From Parvibaculum sp963696585 (GTDB lineage: Bacteria > Pseudomonadota > Alphaproteobacteria > Parvibaculales > Parvibaculaceae), in NCBI GenBank assembly GCA_963696585.1, contig CAVOKW010000018.1:1-64000 (forward strand): 64,000 bases of DNA, given 5' to 3'. Shown in pieces: positions 1 through 7,404 of the stretch (the first letter of the stretch is position 1; every line of letters begins with the position of its first letter). Both the position numbers and the translations under genes were made by a program. The notes below the pieces were generated by a model. The model was not told the DNA's origin. It saw nothing but the letters and a program-made list of their open reading frames with translations, and made no database searches.

Positions 1-693
1 CCTGTTCCTGGTTCAGTTGGTCTTGCTGGCACGAATGAAGAGAAGAATGCCAAGGCTGCCGAGAAGCTGCGCGCCCATGGCGTGAAAGTGCTGACGCGGC
101 GCGTGGACGTTTCGAAGGAAGAAGAAGTCGTGGAGGGCATGCTTGCCACGGCCAGGGAAATGGGCCGCATTGACAGCGTGTTTGCCAATGCCGGCGTCGG
201 CTTTGGGGCGCCATCCTTCCTCGACATCACGACGGAGATTTATCGCAAGACGCTTGCCGTCAATCTCGATGGCGTATTCTGGACAATGCGTGAGGCTGCC
301 CGGCACATGGTTGAGCGTTCCAAGGCGGGTGACAAGGCCGGCGGTTCGATTGTCGGCGTGGCAAGCCTTGCCGCCATTGAAGGTGCGGCGCGCAATCAGG
401 CCTATGCCGCCACCAAAGGCGCCGTCATTTCGATGGTCAAGAGCACGGCGGTCGAGTTCGCCCGCTATGGCGTGCGTGCCAACGCGATTTTGCCGGGCTG
501 GATTGCCACCGACATGACAGCCGGCGCACAAGCCGCGCCCGCCTTTGCCGAGAAGGTCATTCCGCGTGTGCCGGCGCGGCGCTGGGGCCAACCGGAAGAT
601 TTTGGCGGTGTGGCCGTCTATCTGACTTCATCGGCTTCATCTTATCACTCCGGTGACACATTCGTGATCGACGGGGCTTATTCGATATTCTGA
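1..693 (+). CDS. Short-chain dehydrogenase/reductase (SDR), 5' end outside window
   Basis: NAD(P)-dependent oxidoreductase of the classical SDR family; the substrate cannot be told. The reading frame is open from base 1, and the first codons read VGLAGTNEEKNAKAAEKLRAHG, which matches the beta2 region after the usual TGxxxGxG cofactor loop, so about 30-40 N-terminal residues lie outside the window. Visible family marks are the NAG motif (FANAGVGF), a catalytic Ser in GVASLAA, the YxxxK pair in QAYAATKGA, and the PGWIATDM segment. The C-terminal YHSGDTFVIDGAYS is typical of SDRs. It is followed by a MarR regulator gene and nitronate monooxygenase on the same strand. An internal ATG at 82 is not the true start because homology extends upstream of it. 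Confidence 0.9.
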   Translation, partial: PVPGSVGLAGTNEEKNAKAAEKLRAHGVKVLTRRVDVSKEEEVVEGMLATAREMGRIDSVFANAGVGFGAPSFLDITTEIYRKTLAVNLDGVFWTMREAARHMVERSKAGDKAGGSIVGVASLAAIEGAARNQAYAATKGAVISMVKSTAVEFARYGVRANAILPGWIATDMTAGAQAAPAFAEKVIPRVPARRWGQPEDFGGVAVYLTSSASSYHSGDTFVIDGAYSIF

Positions 694-714
694 CAAATTG
701 CATTATGGTCAGTA

Positions 715-739
715 GCAGAGGTCCGACTCGGGCCTCTGC
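715..739 (+). other. Hairpin between SDR and MarR genes
   Basis: A 10-bp inverted repeat (GCAGAGGTCC / GGGCCTCTGC, one mismatch) with a 5-nt loop lies 22 bp after the SDR stop and 19 bp before the MarR start. There is no T-tract, so it is not a classical terminator. It could be a weak terminator, an RNA stability element, or an operator for the adjacent MarR protein. A shorter repeat CTGAC-N13-GTCAG lies just upstream at 690-712. Confidence 0.35.
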
Positions 740-757
740 CTCTGACCGGAGTTGTGC

Positions 758-1243
758 ATGGACGAGTCGGATACCGCGTCCCCAGATCGCCGCCTCATCC
801 TCATGGCGCGCACAGTCGTCGTGCTGTTTCGCGATTTTGAAATTGTCGCTCGCGAACACGACATCACGATCCCTCAATATCGTTTTTTGCTTTTCCTGAA
901 GCGTGGACCCAAGCGGGCGGGCGAATTGGCCGTACAGGCCTCCATCCGCAAGCCGACAGCTTCGGGGCTGATTGCGGACATGGAAAAGCGCGGGCTGATC
1001 GAACGCACCCCCGATCAGAGCGACGGGCGCAGCGTCAAGCTGAGCGTGACCGAGAAAGGGCTTGAAAAACATCGCCGTTTTGAGCAGGCGCTTGCCACGT
1101 TCCTGCCCTCGCTGCTCGACAAGGGCAATAGCGAGGCGATGCTCGATGCCTTTTGCGAGCTTGCCTATATTCTCGATCAGCACCGCGCCAGCACCTCAGC
1201 GGATCTCGTCGAGGCCCTGGTGGAGGACATTGGTCGGCCTTGA
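758..1243 (+). CDS. MarR family transcriptional regulator
   Basis: Winged-helix DNA-binding protein of about 161 residues. The central part shows the MarR pattern: a recognition helix region (KPTASGLIADMEKRGLIER) followed by the wing DQSDGRSVKLSVTEKG with its conserved DxRxxxxxLT-like signature, then a helical C-terminal dimerisation segment. I chose ATG 758 (MDESDTAS) rather than TTG 752, because the TTG leaves no room for a ribosome binding site. It lies between an SDR oxidoreductase and nitronate monooxygenase on the same strand. A 25-bp palindrome just downstream suggests it controls the monooxygenase. The ligand is unknown. Confidence 0.88.
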   Translation: MDESDTASPDRRLILMARTVVVLFRDFEIVAREHDITIPQYRFLLFLKRGPKRAGELAVQASIRKPTASGLIADMEKRGLIERTPDQSDGRSVKLSVTEKGLEKHRRFEQALATFLPSLLDKGNSEAMLDAFCELAYILDQHRASTSADLVEALVEDIGRP

Positions 1244-1261
1244 CCCGCAGCGATCCGTGAT

Positions 1262-1286
1262 ATTTAGTTAGGTTAACGAACTAAAT
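1262..1286. promoter_or_regulatory. Candidate MarR operator upstream of nitronate monooxygenase
   Basis: The sequence has perfect 8-bp arms ATTTAGTT and AACTAAAT flanking a 9-bp AT-rich centre that itself contains GTTAAC. It sits 19 bp after the MarR stop and about 43 bp before the monooxygenase ATG, where it would overlap a promoter. Long AT-rich palindromes of this kind are typical MarR-family targets. Assignment to this regulator rests on position only. Confidence 0.55.
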
Positions 1287-1328
1287 AGTCGGCCGCAACC
1301 AAGCGGCCCCTCAAGGAGGCTCGACGCC

Positions 1329-2294
1329 ATGACCATTCGCACCCCGCTTTGTGATCTTCTGGGCATTAAATATCCCATCATGCTGGCTGGTATGGGCGGT
1401 GTTTCCTATGCCGAACTTGCCGCCGCCGTTTCCGAGGCAGGCGGCTTTGGCACGCTCGGCATGGCCGGGCTGCAACCGGAGCAGATCCGCGAACAGATGA
1501 AAAAGGTGAAGGGCCTGACCGACAAGCCCTTTGGCGTCGATCTTTTGGCCGCTGTGCCAGAATCCCTTGAAAAAACAGCTGATGTCATGATCGAGGAAGG
1601 CGCCACCGCCTTCATCTCGGGCCTGGGCGTGCCCAACAACATTCTCGCCAAGCTCCATGCCGCCGGTATGAAAGTGATGAATGTCTGCGGCACTGTCGCT
1701 CATGCGGTGGCGGGCGAAAAAGCCGGTCTCGATGGTGTGATTGCGCAAGGCACAGAAGGCGGCGGGCACACGGGCAAAGTGGCGGGCATGGCGCTTATTC
1801 CGCAGGTTGTCGATGCCGTCAAAACCATTCCGGTCATTGCCGCGGGGTCCATCATTGATGGTCGCGGTCTGGCGGCGGCGCTTGCCTTTGGCGCACAGGG
1901 CGTGTGGATGGGCACCCGCTTCATTGCCTCCAGGGAGGCGCATGCCGGTGATCTCTATCGTCAGGTGATTGTGGATGCCAAAGATACGGACACCATTGTC
2001 ACGCGTTGCTACTCCGGCAAGACCATGCGCGTTTTCAACAATCCCTACGTGCAGGATTGGGAAAAGCGTCCACAGGATATTCAGCCCTTTCCGCAGCAGG
2101 CCATCCTTTCGACCAAAAACAATGTCATGGGTGGCATTGGCGGACAGATTGAAGGCCTGGAGCGGGATCGCAGCTGCTTTGCCATGGGCCAGGGCGCGGG
2201 CGGCATTCACAATATTCTGAGTGCCAGAGAGATCGTCGAAAACACCATGGCCGAAGCCGAAGAGGTTCTTGCCCGTCTGCGCAAATATGCCTGA
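1329..2294 (+). CDS. Nitronate monooxygenase (2-nitropropane dioxygenase family)
   Basis: FMN-dependent TIM-barrel enzyme of 321 residues that oxidises alkyl nitronates to carbonyl compounds and nitrite. N-terminal IKYPIMLAGMGGVSY is the usual FMN-site start. The catalytic His is in GTEGGGHTG (near residue 146), and the phosphate-binding loops PVIAAGSIIDGRG and GAQGVWMGTRF follow. A strong ribosome binding site AAGGAGG (1313-1319) precedes ATG 1329. Related families include FabK enoyl reductases, but the GGHTG context favours the monooxygenase. It is preceded by a MarR regulator and a palindromic operator-like site, so it is probably inducible, perhaps by a nitro compound or toxic nitronate. 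Confidence 0.92.
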   Translation: MTIRTPLCDLLGIKYPIMLAGMGGVSYAELAAAVSEAGGFGTLGMAGLQPEQIREQMKKVKGLTDKPFGVDLLAAVPESLEKTADVMIEEGATAFISGLGVPNNILAKLHAAGMKVMNVCGTVAHAVAGEKAGLDGVIAQGTEGGGHTGKVAGMALIPQVVDAVKTIPVIAAGSIIDGRGLAAALAFGAQGVWMGTRFIASREAHAGDLYRQVIVDAKDTDTIVTRCYSGKTMRVFNNPYVQDWEKRPQDIQPFPQQAILSTKNNVMGGIGGQIEGLERDRSCFAMGQGAGGIHNILSAREIVENTMAEAEEVLARLRKYA

Positions 2295-2372
2295 GGGCGC
2301 GTAAGGCCTGTTTCCTGCAACTCTGTCCTCAGGCCGGGCTTATCTGGCCAAAGATGAACGGCAGAGGACGAG

Positions 2373-2786
2373 ATGACACATGGCGTGTCCGGTTTCGGCA
2401 CAGCAGATGCGCGTAATGGCGCAGGCTGGGCCGTGACCGCCCTGATCTTGTGCGCGCTTTCGGCCCCCTGCCCGGCCCGGGCCGCCGCCTATGATGTGGG
2501 CTATGTCCGCATGGCCGAGATACTGGGCGCCGTTCACCATTTACGCAGCATCTGCACGCCCAATGAGGGCGCCATGTGGCGCAACAAGATGATCGACATG
2601 CTGGGTTATCTGCCGGATCAGAAGGCGCAGCGCGATGTCATGATCTCGCATTTCAATAGTTACTATCATCACTATGAGCGGCGCTACAGAAGCTGCTCGC
2701 CTCAGGCGGTCGAGGAAGCCAATCAACTGTTTGATGAAGCTCAAATTCTGGCCCGAAGACTCGCCAGTCAGAATTTGGCACCCTGA
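2373..2786 (+). CDS. TIGR02301-type secreted small protein
   Basis: A 137-residue protein with a signal peptide (hydrophobic VTALILCALSA, cleavage near ARAAAYD). The mature part YVRMAEILGAVHHLRSIC...YRSCSPQA resembles the TIGR02301 family, which I recall as a small secreted protein of unknown function in alphaproteobacteria; it keeps two Cys residues likely to be disulfide-linked in the periplasm. The start at ATG 2373 follows a purine-rich GGCAGAGGACGAG. No function is known. The family call is from recall of the motif pattern. Confidence 0.72.
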   Translation: MTHGVSGFGTADARNGAGWAVTALILCALSAPCPARAAAYDVGYVRMAEILGAVHHLRSICTPNEGAMWRNKMIDMLGYLPDQKAQRDVMISHFNSYYHHYERRYRSCSPQAVEEANQLFDEAQILARRLASQNLAP

Positions 2787-3005
2787 GCATCAGAACCATT
2801 CCGGTGCATATTTGTCACAATTTGACACCCATAAACTGGTGGCAAATTAACCTCTGTTTCACGAAAGCAGAGACTCGGGCGCTCTTTGTGCTACAAGGGC
2901 ACAGAAGGGCCGGATGCGCGACACATTCTCCCTCCTAGCGACAAGACAGCGACCCGGCGGTTCTCCTTCAAGAGTGCGGCTGTTCGCACCGATCCAGAGG
3001 GCGTA

Positions 3006-3302
3006 ATGGCCGAAGACATTCCCGGCGACACGACATTTTCAACGTTTGACGATGAGAGCATGGATTCCGCCAATCTGACGGAATCCGAGCAGCGCCGCGT
3101 CGCCCTGCAAAACATACTCGATGCCTGGGATGAGGCGCTCGCTGAAGGCGTGGATGCCGACATTCTGGCGACGACCGCGATCTTTGCGGCCCTCTCCGAC
3201 ATGGTCGAAGCCTATGGCGAAGAAGCCGTGGCAGAGATGGCCGACGGCTTGCCCGATCGCGTGCGTCAGGGCGAGTTCACCCTCAATCGCATCGTCAACT
3301 GA
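3006..3302 (+). CDS. Conserved hypothetical small acidic protein
   Basis: A 98-residue acidic protein (MAEDIPGDTT...). The segment DAWDEALAEGVDADILATTAIFAALSDMVEAYGEEAV looks like a compact helical domain that I believe recurs in Hyphomicrobiales without an assigned function. ATG 3006 follows AGAGGG at about -10. The frame is open further upstream to a TTG at 2886, but that extension (CYKGTEGPDARH...) is low quality and lacks a ribosome binding site. It ends 9 bp from the convergent TPP-enzyme gene. Confidence 0.65.
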   Translation: MAEDIPGDTTFSTFDDESMDSANLTESEQRRVALQNILDAWDEALAEGVDADILATTAIFAALSDMVEAYGEEAVAEMADGLPDRVRQGEFTLNRIVN

Positions 3303-3311
3303 GCTTCACGC

Positions 3312-4880
3312 TCAGATCATCGCTTCAATGAGGCGGGGACCGCGCTGCTTCATCGCGTCGGCAAATTGCGCCTTGAACTCATCAAGCGTTTGCGCGCGTG
3401 TCGCTTCCACGCCCATGCCTTGCGCCAGTTGAACCCAGTTCAGTTCCGGGTTGCGCAGATCAAGCATCGAGAGCGCCTTGGGGCCGGGGTTTTCGGCCCC
3501 GACACGCATCAGCTCGATGTTGAGAATGGCATAGGAGTGATTGGCGAAAATCACCGTCGTCACATCAAGCTTTTCACGCGCCTGCGTCCACAAGGCTTGC
3601 AGCGTGTACATGGCACCACCATCGCCATGCAGGCAAATGACCTTGCGATCCGGACAGGCCACGGCCGCACCCGTCGCCACGGGCAGACCCATGCCGATGG
3701 AACCGCCGGTCAGGGCGAGATGGTCGTGGGGCGCCGCATTGGCCGTGTAAATAGCCGCGCCAATGCCGCTGGTGGCGGCTTCATCCGAGATGATTGCGCC
3801 TTCGGGCAGATAGTGACCGATGACCTGACCGATGGTGAATTGATCCAGCGCACCTGTTGGCAGATCGGGCTTTTTCAGATCGGCGAGATGAGCGGGATCC
3901 TTTGGTGCGTTCAGGGCTTCGGCCAGCGCTTCCAACGCCTGCACGCCATCTTCATGCGCCTGGGCGAGATAATGAATGGCGGCACTTTCAGGCAAGCACC
4001 AGCTCGGCTTGCCGGGATAAGCGAAGAATGAGACGGGCGGCTTCGAGCCGACGAGGATCAGTTCTTCGACATCTTTCAGCGAGTCCACAATCTGCTCGGC
4101 AAAATAGGGGATGCGCTCGACGCTGACGCGCCCTGCCCCGCGCTGGAGGCGCGGCGCAAAAGTATCGCATAAGAGGCGGACACTCGTTGCTGCGGCCACG
4201 CGTCCGGCGGCCCGAAGACCGCGCGCCTGCAACGCCTCACCACGAATGAGGATTGCTGCCTTGCGACCCGATTTGAGGGCCTGTGCGGCGATATCCACGG
4301 CTGACGAGGAAACAGGCGCTGGACCGCTGACCGGCAGAGCGGATGCGGGACCATCCGCTTCGTTCCAGGCGGTATCGGCGGGCAGGATGAGCGTGGCGAT
4401 CTGGCCGGGCGCCTGACGGGCGGCGGCGACGGCGCGCGCGCCATCCGCAGCGACGGTCTTGGCGCTCATGGAGCTATGGATCCAGCCCGAGACAGGGCGC
4501 GCGAAACTGGCAATGTCGGAGGCCAGCGGCGCATCATATTGCGCGTGATAGGTGGCATGATCGCCGACAATGTTGACCAGCGGCGTCGAGGCGCGGCGCG
4601 CATTGTGCAAATTGGCCAGACCATTGGCGAGGCCCGGCCCGAGATGCAACAGCGTGGAAGCGGGCTTGCCAGCCACGCGGCCATAACCATCGGCCATGCC
4701 CGTGACCGCCCCTTCAAACAGACCGAGAATGGCGCGCATGCCCGCGACCTTGTCGAGGGCAGCGACGAAATGCATTTCGGAGGTACCGGGATTGGTGAAG
4801 CAGACCTCGACGCCGCTCGCGACAAGCGTGCGAACGAGGGATTCAGCACCATTCATTCTGGGGGTCGATGAGGATGTCAT
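3312..4880 (-). CDS. Thiamine-diphosphate enzyme, acetolactate synthase large-subunit-like
   Basis: A 522-residue ThDP-dependent enzyme of the acetolactate synthase/benzoylformate decarboxylase superfamily. The N-terminal domain has the catalytic Glu in LFEGAVTGMADGYGR. The C-terminal ThDP/Mg motif begins GDGGAMYTLQALWTQ and runs to the Asn of VIFANHSYAI. The usual lid loop (NAAPHDHLALTGGSIGMGLP) is present. It resembles the alphaproteobacterial subgroup annotated 'acetolactate synthase large subunit', but no ilvN small subunit is nearby, so the true reaction is uncertain. ATG 4880 is chosen because AAGAGG lies 8 bp upstream; MNGAESL at 4856, where many homologues start, has no ribosome binding site. 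It lies 50 bp downstream of a LysE exporter, possibly in one transcript. Confidence 0.85.
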   Translation of the reverse strand: MTSSSTPRMNGAESLVRTLVASGVEVCFTNPGTSEMHFVAALDKVAGMRAILGLFEGAVTGMADGYGRVAGKPASTLLHLGPGLANGLANLHNARRASTPLVNIVGDHATYHAQYDAPLASDIASFARPVSGWIHSSMSAKTVAADGARAVAAARQAPGQIATLILPADTAWNEADGPASALPVSGPAPVSSSAVDIAAQALKSGRKAAILIRGEALQARGLRAAGRVAAATSVRLLCDTFAPRLQRGAGRVSVERIPYFAEQIVDSLKDVEELILVGSKPPVSFFAYPGKPSWCLPESAAIHYLAQAHEDGVQALEALAEALNAPKDPAHLADLKKPDLPTGALDQFTIGQVIGHYLPEGAIISDEAATSGIGAAIYTANAAPHDHLALTGGSIGMGLPVATGAAVACPDRKVICLHGDGGAMYTLQALWTQAREKLDVTTVIFANHSYAILNIELMRVGAENPGPKALSMLDLRNPELNWVQLAQGMGVEATRAQTLDEFKAQFADAMKQRGPRLIEAMI

Positions 4881-4930
4881 GGTCGCGCCTCTTGTTTTTG
4901 TTGAGGCTATTGTCGGTTTATCCGCAGACT

Positions 4931-5578
4931 TTATGAAGCAAAAAATCGCCAGATGACGCGGAGCAGGACCACCAGACCAAAAGTTATGATCAGCCCGCCC
5001 GAGACGTGATTGACGATTTCGAGCAAATGATCGGTCATGCGGTGACAAAACAGGCTCACAAAGCCCGAGACGCAAGCCCACCAGAGCAGCGACCCGGCAA
5101 AGACGGATGCAACGATGGTGGCCGCATGGCCAAAGTCGCCGCCACCGGCCGCAAGTCCCGCCACACCCCCAAAAATGGCGATGAAACCGAACATGGTCGC
5201 CGGGTTGGTGATGGTCAGCATGAAGGTCGTGGCAAAAATGCGCGCCAGCGCCGCGCCGCTGATGGTTTCGTTATCTTCCTGTTGCAGATGGGGATGCGCA
5301 AAGAAGGTCGAAATGCCCAGGCCCAACAGGAAAAACCCGCCGATCAGTTGCAATATTGTCTGGTAGGACAGCACAAAATCCATGGCCGCCGTCAGACCAA
5401 AGCCCGCAATGGCCGAAAACACGCCATCGCCCACGGCGGCACCCGTGCCGGAGAGAAATCCCGTGACCGCGCCACGACGCAACGTGCGCCGGATGACAAT
5501 CAGATTGACCGGCCCGATGGGTGCGGCAACTGCCATGCCAATGGCAACGCCATTTGCCACGAGACCGATATCAAACAT
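4931..5578 (-). CDS. LysE family translocator
   Basis: A 215-residue inner-membrane protein with about six hydrophobic helices. The N-terminal MAVAAPIGPVNLIVIRRTLRRG is the hallmark of LysE/RhtB amino-acid exporters. Other segments are LQLIGGFFLLGLGISTFF, FATTFMLTITNPATMFGFIAIFGG and GGLIITFGLVVLLRVIW. The substrate is not predictable; family members export basic amino acids, homoserine, threonine or cysteine metabolites. It lies upstream of the ThDP enzyme and downstream of a decayed CoA-ligase remnant, all on the minus strand. Confidence 0.88.
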   Translation of the reverse strand: MFDIGLVANGVAIGMAVAAPIGPVNLIVIRRTLRRGAVTGFLSGTGAAVGDGVFSAIAGFGLTAAMDFVLSYQTILQLIGGFFLLGLGISTFFAHPHLQQEDNETISGAALARIFATTFMLTITNPATMFGFIAIFGGVAGLAAGGGDFGHAATIVASVFAGSLLWWACVSGFVSLFCHRMTDHLLEIVNHVSGGLIITFGLVVLLRVIWRFFAS

Positions 5579-5598
5579 AACTCAAGCCATCCTGTCGT

Positions 5599-5877
5599 TC
5601 AGACCACGACGACATCATTGCCGGGCGGATCCGCATAGAGCTTTTCCACCAGTGTGGCCCGATAGGCAAGTGCGGCAGATTGGTTGATATGGCCTTTGTC
5701 AGTAAGCTCATCGGCATCAATGCCGGGGGGCTCGGTCATCAGCAAGGCGCACTCAATGCGGGTGCGCGACCCCGGATTGCCGGAACACGCGCCCTCGCCA
5801 GGGCGATAAAAGCCTTCTTCGTCTTTCCGACCCGTCGGGGCGAGACAGCTTGTCCACATCCATGCCGCCTTTGTCAT
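5599..5877 (-). pseudogene. Remnant of a feruloyl-CoA synthetase-type acyl-CoA ligase
   Basis: The last ~50 residues (ALLMTEPPGIDADELTDKGH, then INQSAALAYRATLVEKLYAD) look like the extreme C-terminus of feruloyl-CoA synthetases, which carry a SIDxxEITDKGYINQRAVL-like tail. Just before it, GRKDEEGFYRPGEG resembles the EEGFYRxGDA motif that normally lies well upstream, so the domain between them is missing. Nothing of the ATP-binding core remains. This is most simply a gene reduced by deletions to its 3' end. It directly follows the AcuI-type reductase. The frame is still open over 92 codons, but I would not expect a folded product. Confidence 0.6.
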
Positions 5878-6870
5878 TCAGGCATTCACGTCGATGACGA
5901 CGCGGCCCCTGATTTTTCCGGCAATCACATCTTCGGCCAAAGCGGGCACATCTTTCAATGCGGCCCTGGTGGTCATGGCATCGAGTTTGGCCCAATCGAG
6001 ATCGCGCGCGAGTCGGCTCCAGGCTTCTTCACGGCGCGCCATGGAGGCATTCACGCTGTCGATGCCATAAAGCGTGACACCGCGCAGGATGAAGGGCGCA
6101 ACCGAGGCTGGCAGATCCATGCCCTGGGCCAGACCGCAAGCCGCAACAGCGCCATCATATTTTGTCTGGGCGAGCGCATTGGCGAGCGTGTGGCTGCCGA
6201 CAGCATCGACGACGCCTGCCCAGCGCTCCTTGCCGAGGGGGCGGCCCGGCGCTGAAAGCTCATTGCGGTCAATGATCTCTGATGCGCCAAGTCCCTTGAG
6301 ATAGTCAGCCTCGGCAGCGCGTCCTGTTGACGCGATGACGCGGTAGCCCAGCCTGGAGAGCAGCGCAATGGCGACACTGCCAACGCCGCCTGCGGCGCCC
6401 GTGACCAGCACATCGCCCCTGTCAGGTGTAATGCCGCCTTTTTCGAGCGCCATGACGCAGAGCATGGCTGTGTAGCCTGCTGTGCCAATTGCCATGGCGC
6501 GGGATGACGAAATCGCCGCCGGGCGCTTCACCAGCCAGTCGCCCTTGACGCGCGCCTTTTGCGCGTAACCACCATGATGACCTTCGCCAACCCCATAGCC
6601 GTTGAGCACGACGTGATCGCCTGTCTTGAACTTCGGATGGGTCGAGCTTTCCACCGTGCCTGAAAAATCAATGCCGGGAATGAGCGGTGACACGCGCGCA
6701 ATCGGTGCCTTGCCTGTGATCGCCAGACCGTCCTTGTAATTCACGGTGCTGTATTCAACCGCCACCGTGACATCACCCGCCATGAGATCGGCCTCACCCA
6801 GACTCACCAGTTCACAGGCCGGGCCGTGATCGGTTTTTGTGAGGCGAATGGCGCGGAAGGTGGCGGTCAT
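5878..6870 (-). CDS. acuI: AcuI/YhdH-type acrylyl-CoA reductase (MDR superfamily)
   Basis: NADPH-dependent medium-chain reductase of 330 residues. The family (AcuI, E. coli YhdH) reduces acrylyl-CoA to propionyl-CoA. Features are the STVNYKDGLAITGKAPI segment, IPGIDFSGTVESS, the diagnostic GHHGGYAQKARV, the nucleotide-binding VTGAAGGVGSVAIALL near residue 160, and no structural zinc Cys cluster. AGGAGC lies 8 bp upstream of ATG 6870. The remnant of a CoA ligase just downstream suggests that a larger aromatic or C3 acid degradation locus was once here. Substrate specificity is inferred from the family. Confidence 0.88.
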   Translation of the reverse strand: MTATFRAIRLTKTDHGPACELVSLGEADLMAGDVTVAVEYSTVNYKDGLAITGKAPIARVSPLIPGIDFSGTVESSTHPKFKTGDHVVLNGYGVGEGHHGGYAQKARVKGDWLVKRPAAISSSRAMAIGTAGYTAMLCVMALEKGGITPDRGDVLVTGAAGGVGSVAIALLSRLGYRVIASTGRAAEADYLKGLGASEIIDRNELSAPGRPLGKERWAGVVDAVGSHTLANALAQTKYDGAVAACGLAQGMDLPASVAPFILRGVTLYGIDSVNASMARREEAWSRLARDLDWAKLDAMTTRAALKDVPALAEDVIAGKIRGRVVIDVNA

Positions 6871-6968
6871 GGCGTGCTCCTGAGGCTTGTTATTATCGCG
6901 ACAACCGAACCCAAATCGCCGATGGGGTCAAGCCGAAGGACGGATCGGCTTGTTTCATGAAAAACGGT

Positions 6969-6998
6969 TTGGCACTCACCTCGGGGGAAGAGTGCTAA
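6969..6998 (+). promoter_or_regulatory. CIRCE-like inverted repeat with 12-nt spacer, upstream of usg
   Basis: TTGGCACTC and GAGTGCTAA flank a 12-nt centre. The arms match the HrcA operator CIRCE (TTAGCACTC-N9-GAGTGCTAA) at 17 of 18 positions, but CIRCE normally has a fixed 9-nt spacer. No groES, groEL, dnaK or hrcA gene is in the window. It may be a relic of a chaperonin promoter or a site for a different regulator. Confidence 0.45.
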
Positions 6999-7011
6999 CC
7001 TACTGATACAA

Positions 7012-7140
7012 ATGAGAAAAAATGACATTTACGCGAATGACTCTCTCGACGAATGGGTCAAGGAGGCTTACCCTTTTCAGAAGCCGCAGGGCAGCGAGTC
7101 AATCAGTCGAGAGGCGTCACATGCAAAGGAACGTGTCTGA
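7012..7140 (+). CDS. Possible 42-residue leader peptide overlapping usg
   Basis: An open frame starts at ATG 7012, 14 bp after the CIRCE-like repeat, and ends at 7140, overlapping the usg start by 20 bp in another frame. The product would begin MRKNDIYANDSLDEWVKEAY and is hydrophilic. There is no good ribosome binding site and I know no homologue. It could be a translated leader coupled to usg or a chance frame. Confidence 0.25.
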   Translation: MRKNDIYANDSLDEWVKEAYPFQKPQGSESISREASHAKERV

Positions 7141-7396
7141 ACTGGCGAAAATGATCGAGGGCTACCGTCTGGTGACGGCTGAAATCCTGTACCGGATGCC
7201 CGACCATCGCGACATTCTGCAAACCTATGTCTGGCAGGACTTTGATCTTGAGCCGAAGTTTCCGGCACTGAGCAGGTTCCTCGCCTTTTGGGAAGCCAAT
7301 CTGGAGGGGCCGCTGCATTCGGTCAGGGTCGCCAGACGCCGCGTGATTGCGCCAAGCGAACTCATCCATGCCGGTTACATGGCCAGTCTGCACTGA
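7121..7396 (+). CDS. usg: Usg family protein
   Basis: A 91-residue protein starting MQRNVSELAKMIEGYRL. The block LVTAEILYRMPDHRDILQTY followed by VWQDFDLEPKFPALSRFLAFW and EGPLHSVRVARRRVI is highly characteristic of the Usg family found in Hyphomicrobiales; its function is unknown. ATG 7121 with a GAGAGGCG purine tract 5 bp upstream matches the usual family length. The frame stays open upstream to 7022, but that extension is not conserved in the family. It is convergent with the amidohydrolase gene, 8 bp apart. Confidence 0.85.
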   Translation: MQRNVSELAKMIEGYRLVTAEILYRMPDHRDILQTYVWQDFDLEPKFPALSRFLAFWEANLEGPLHSVRVARRRVIAPSELIHAGYMASLH

Positions 7397-7404
7397 GCCT
7401 GAAG

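Noticed and set aside
2852..2872. CTCTGTTTC / GAAAGCAGAG hairpin in the gap before the small acidic protein
   Set aside because: One bulge, no T-run, and no homologous copy in the window.
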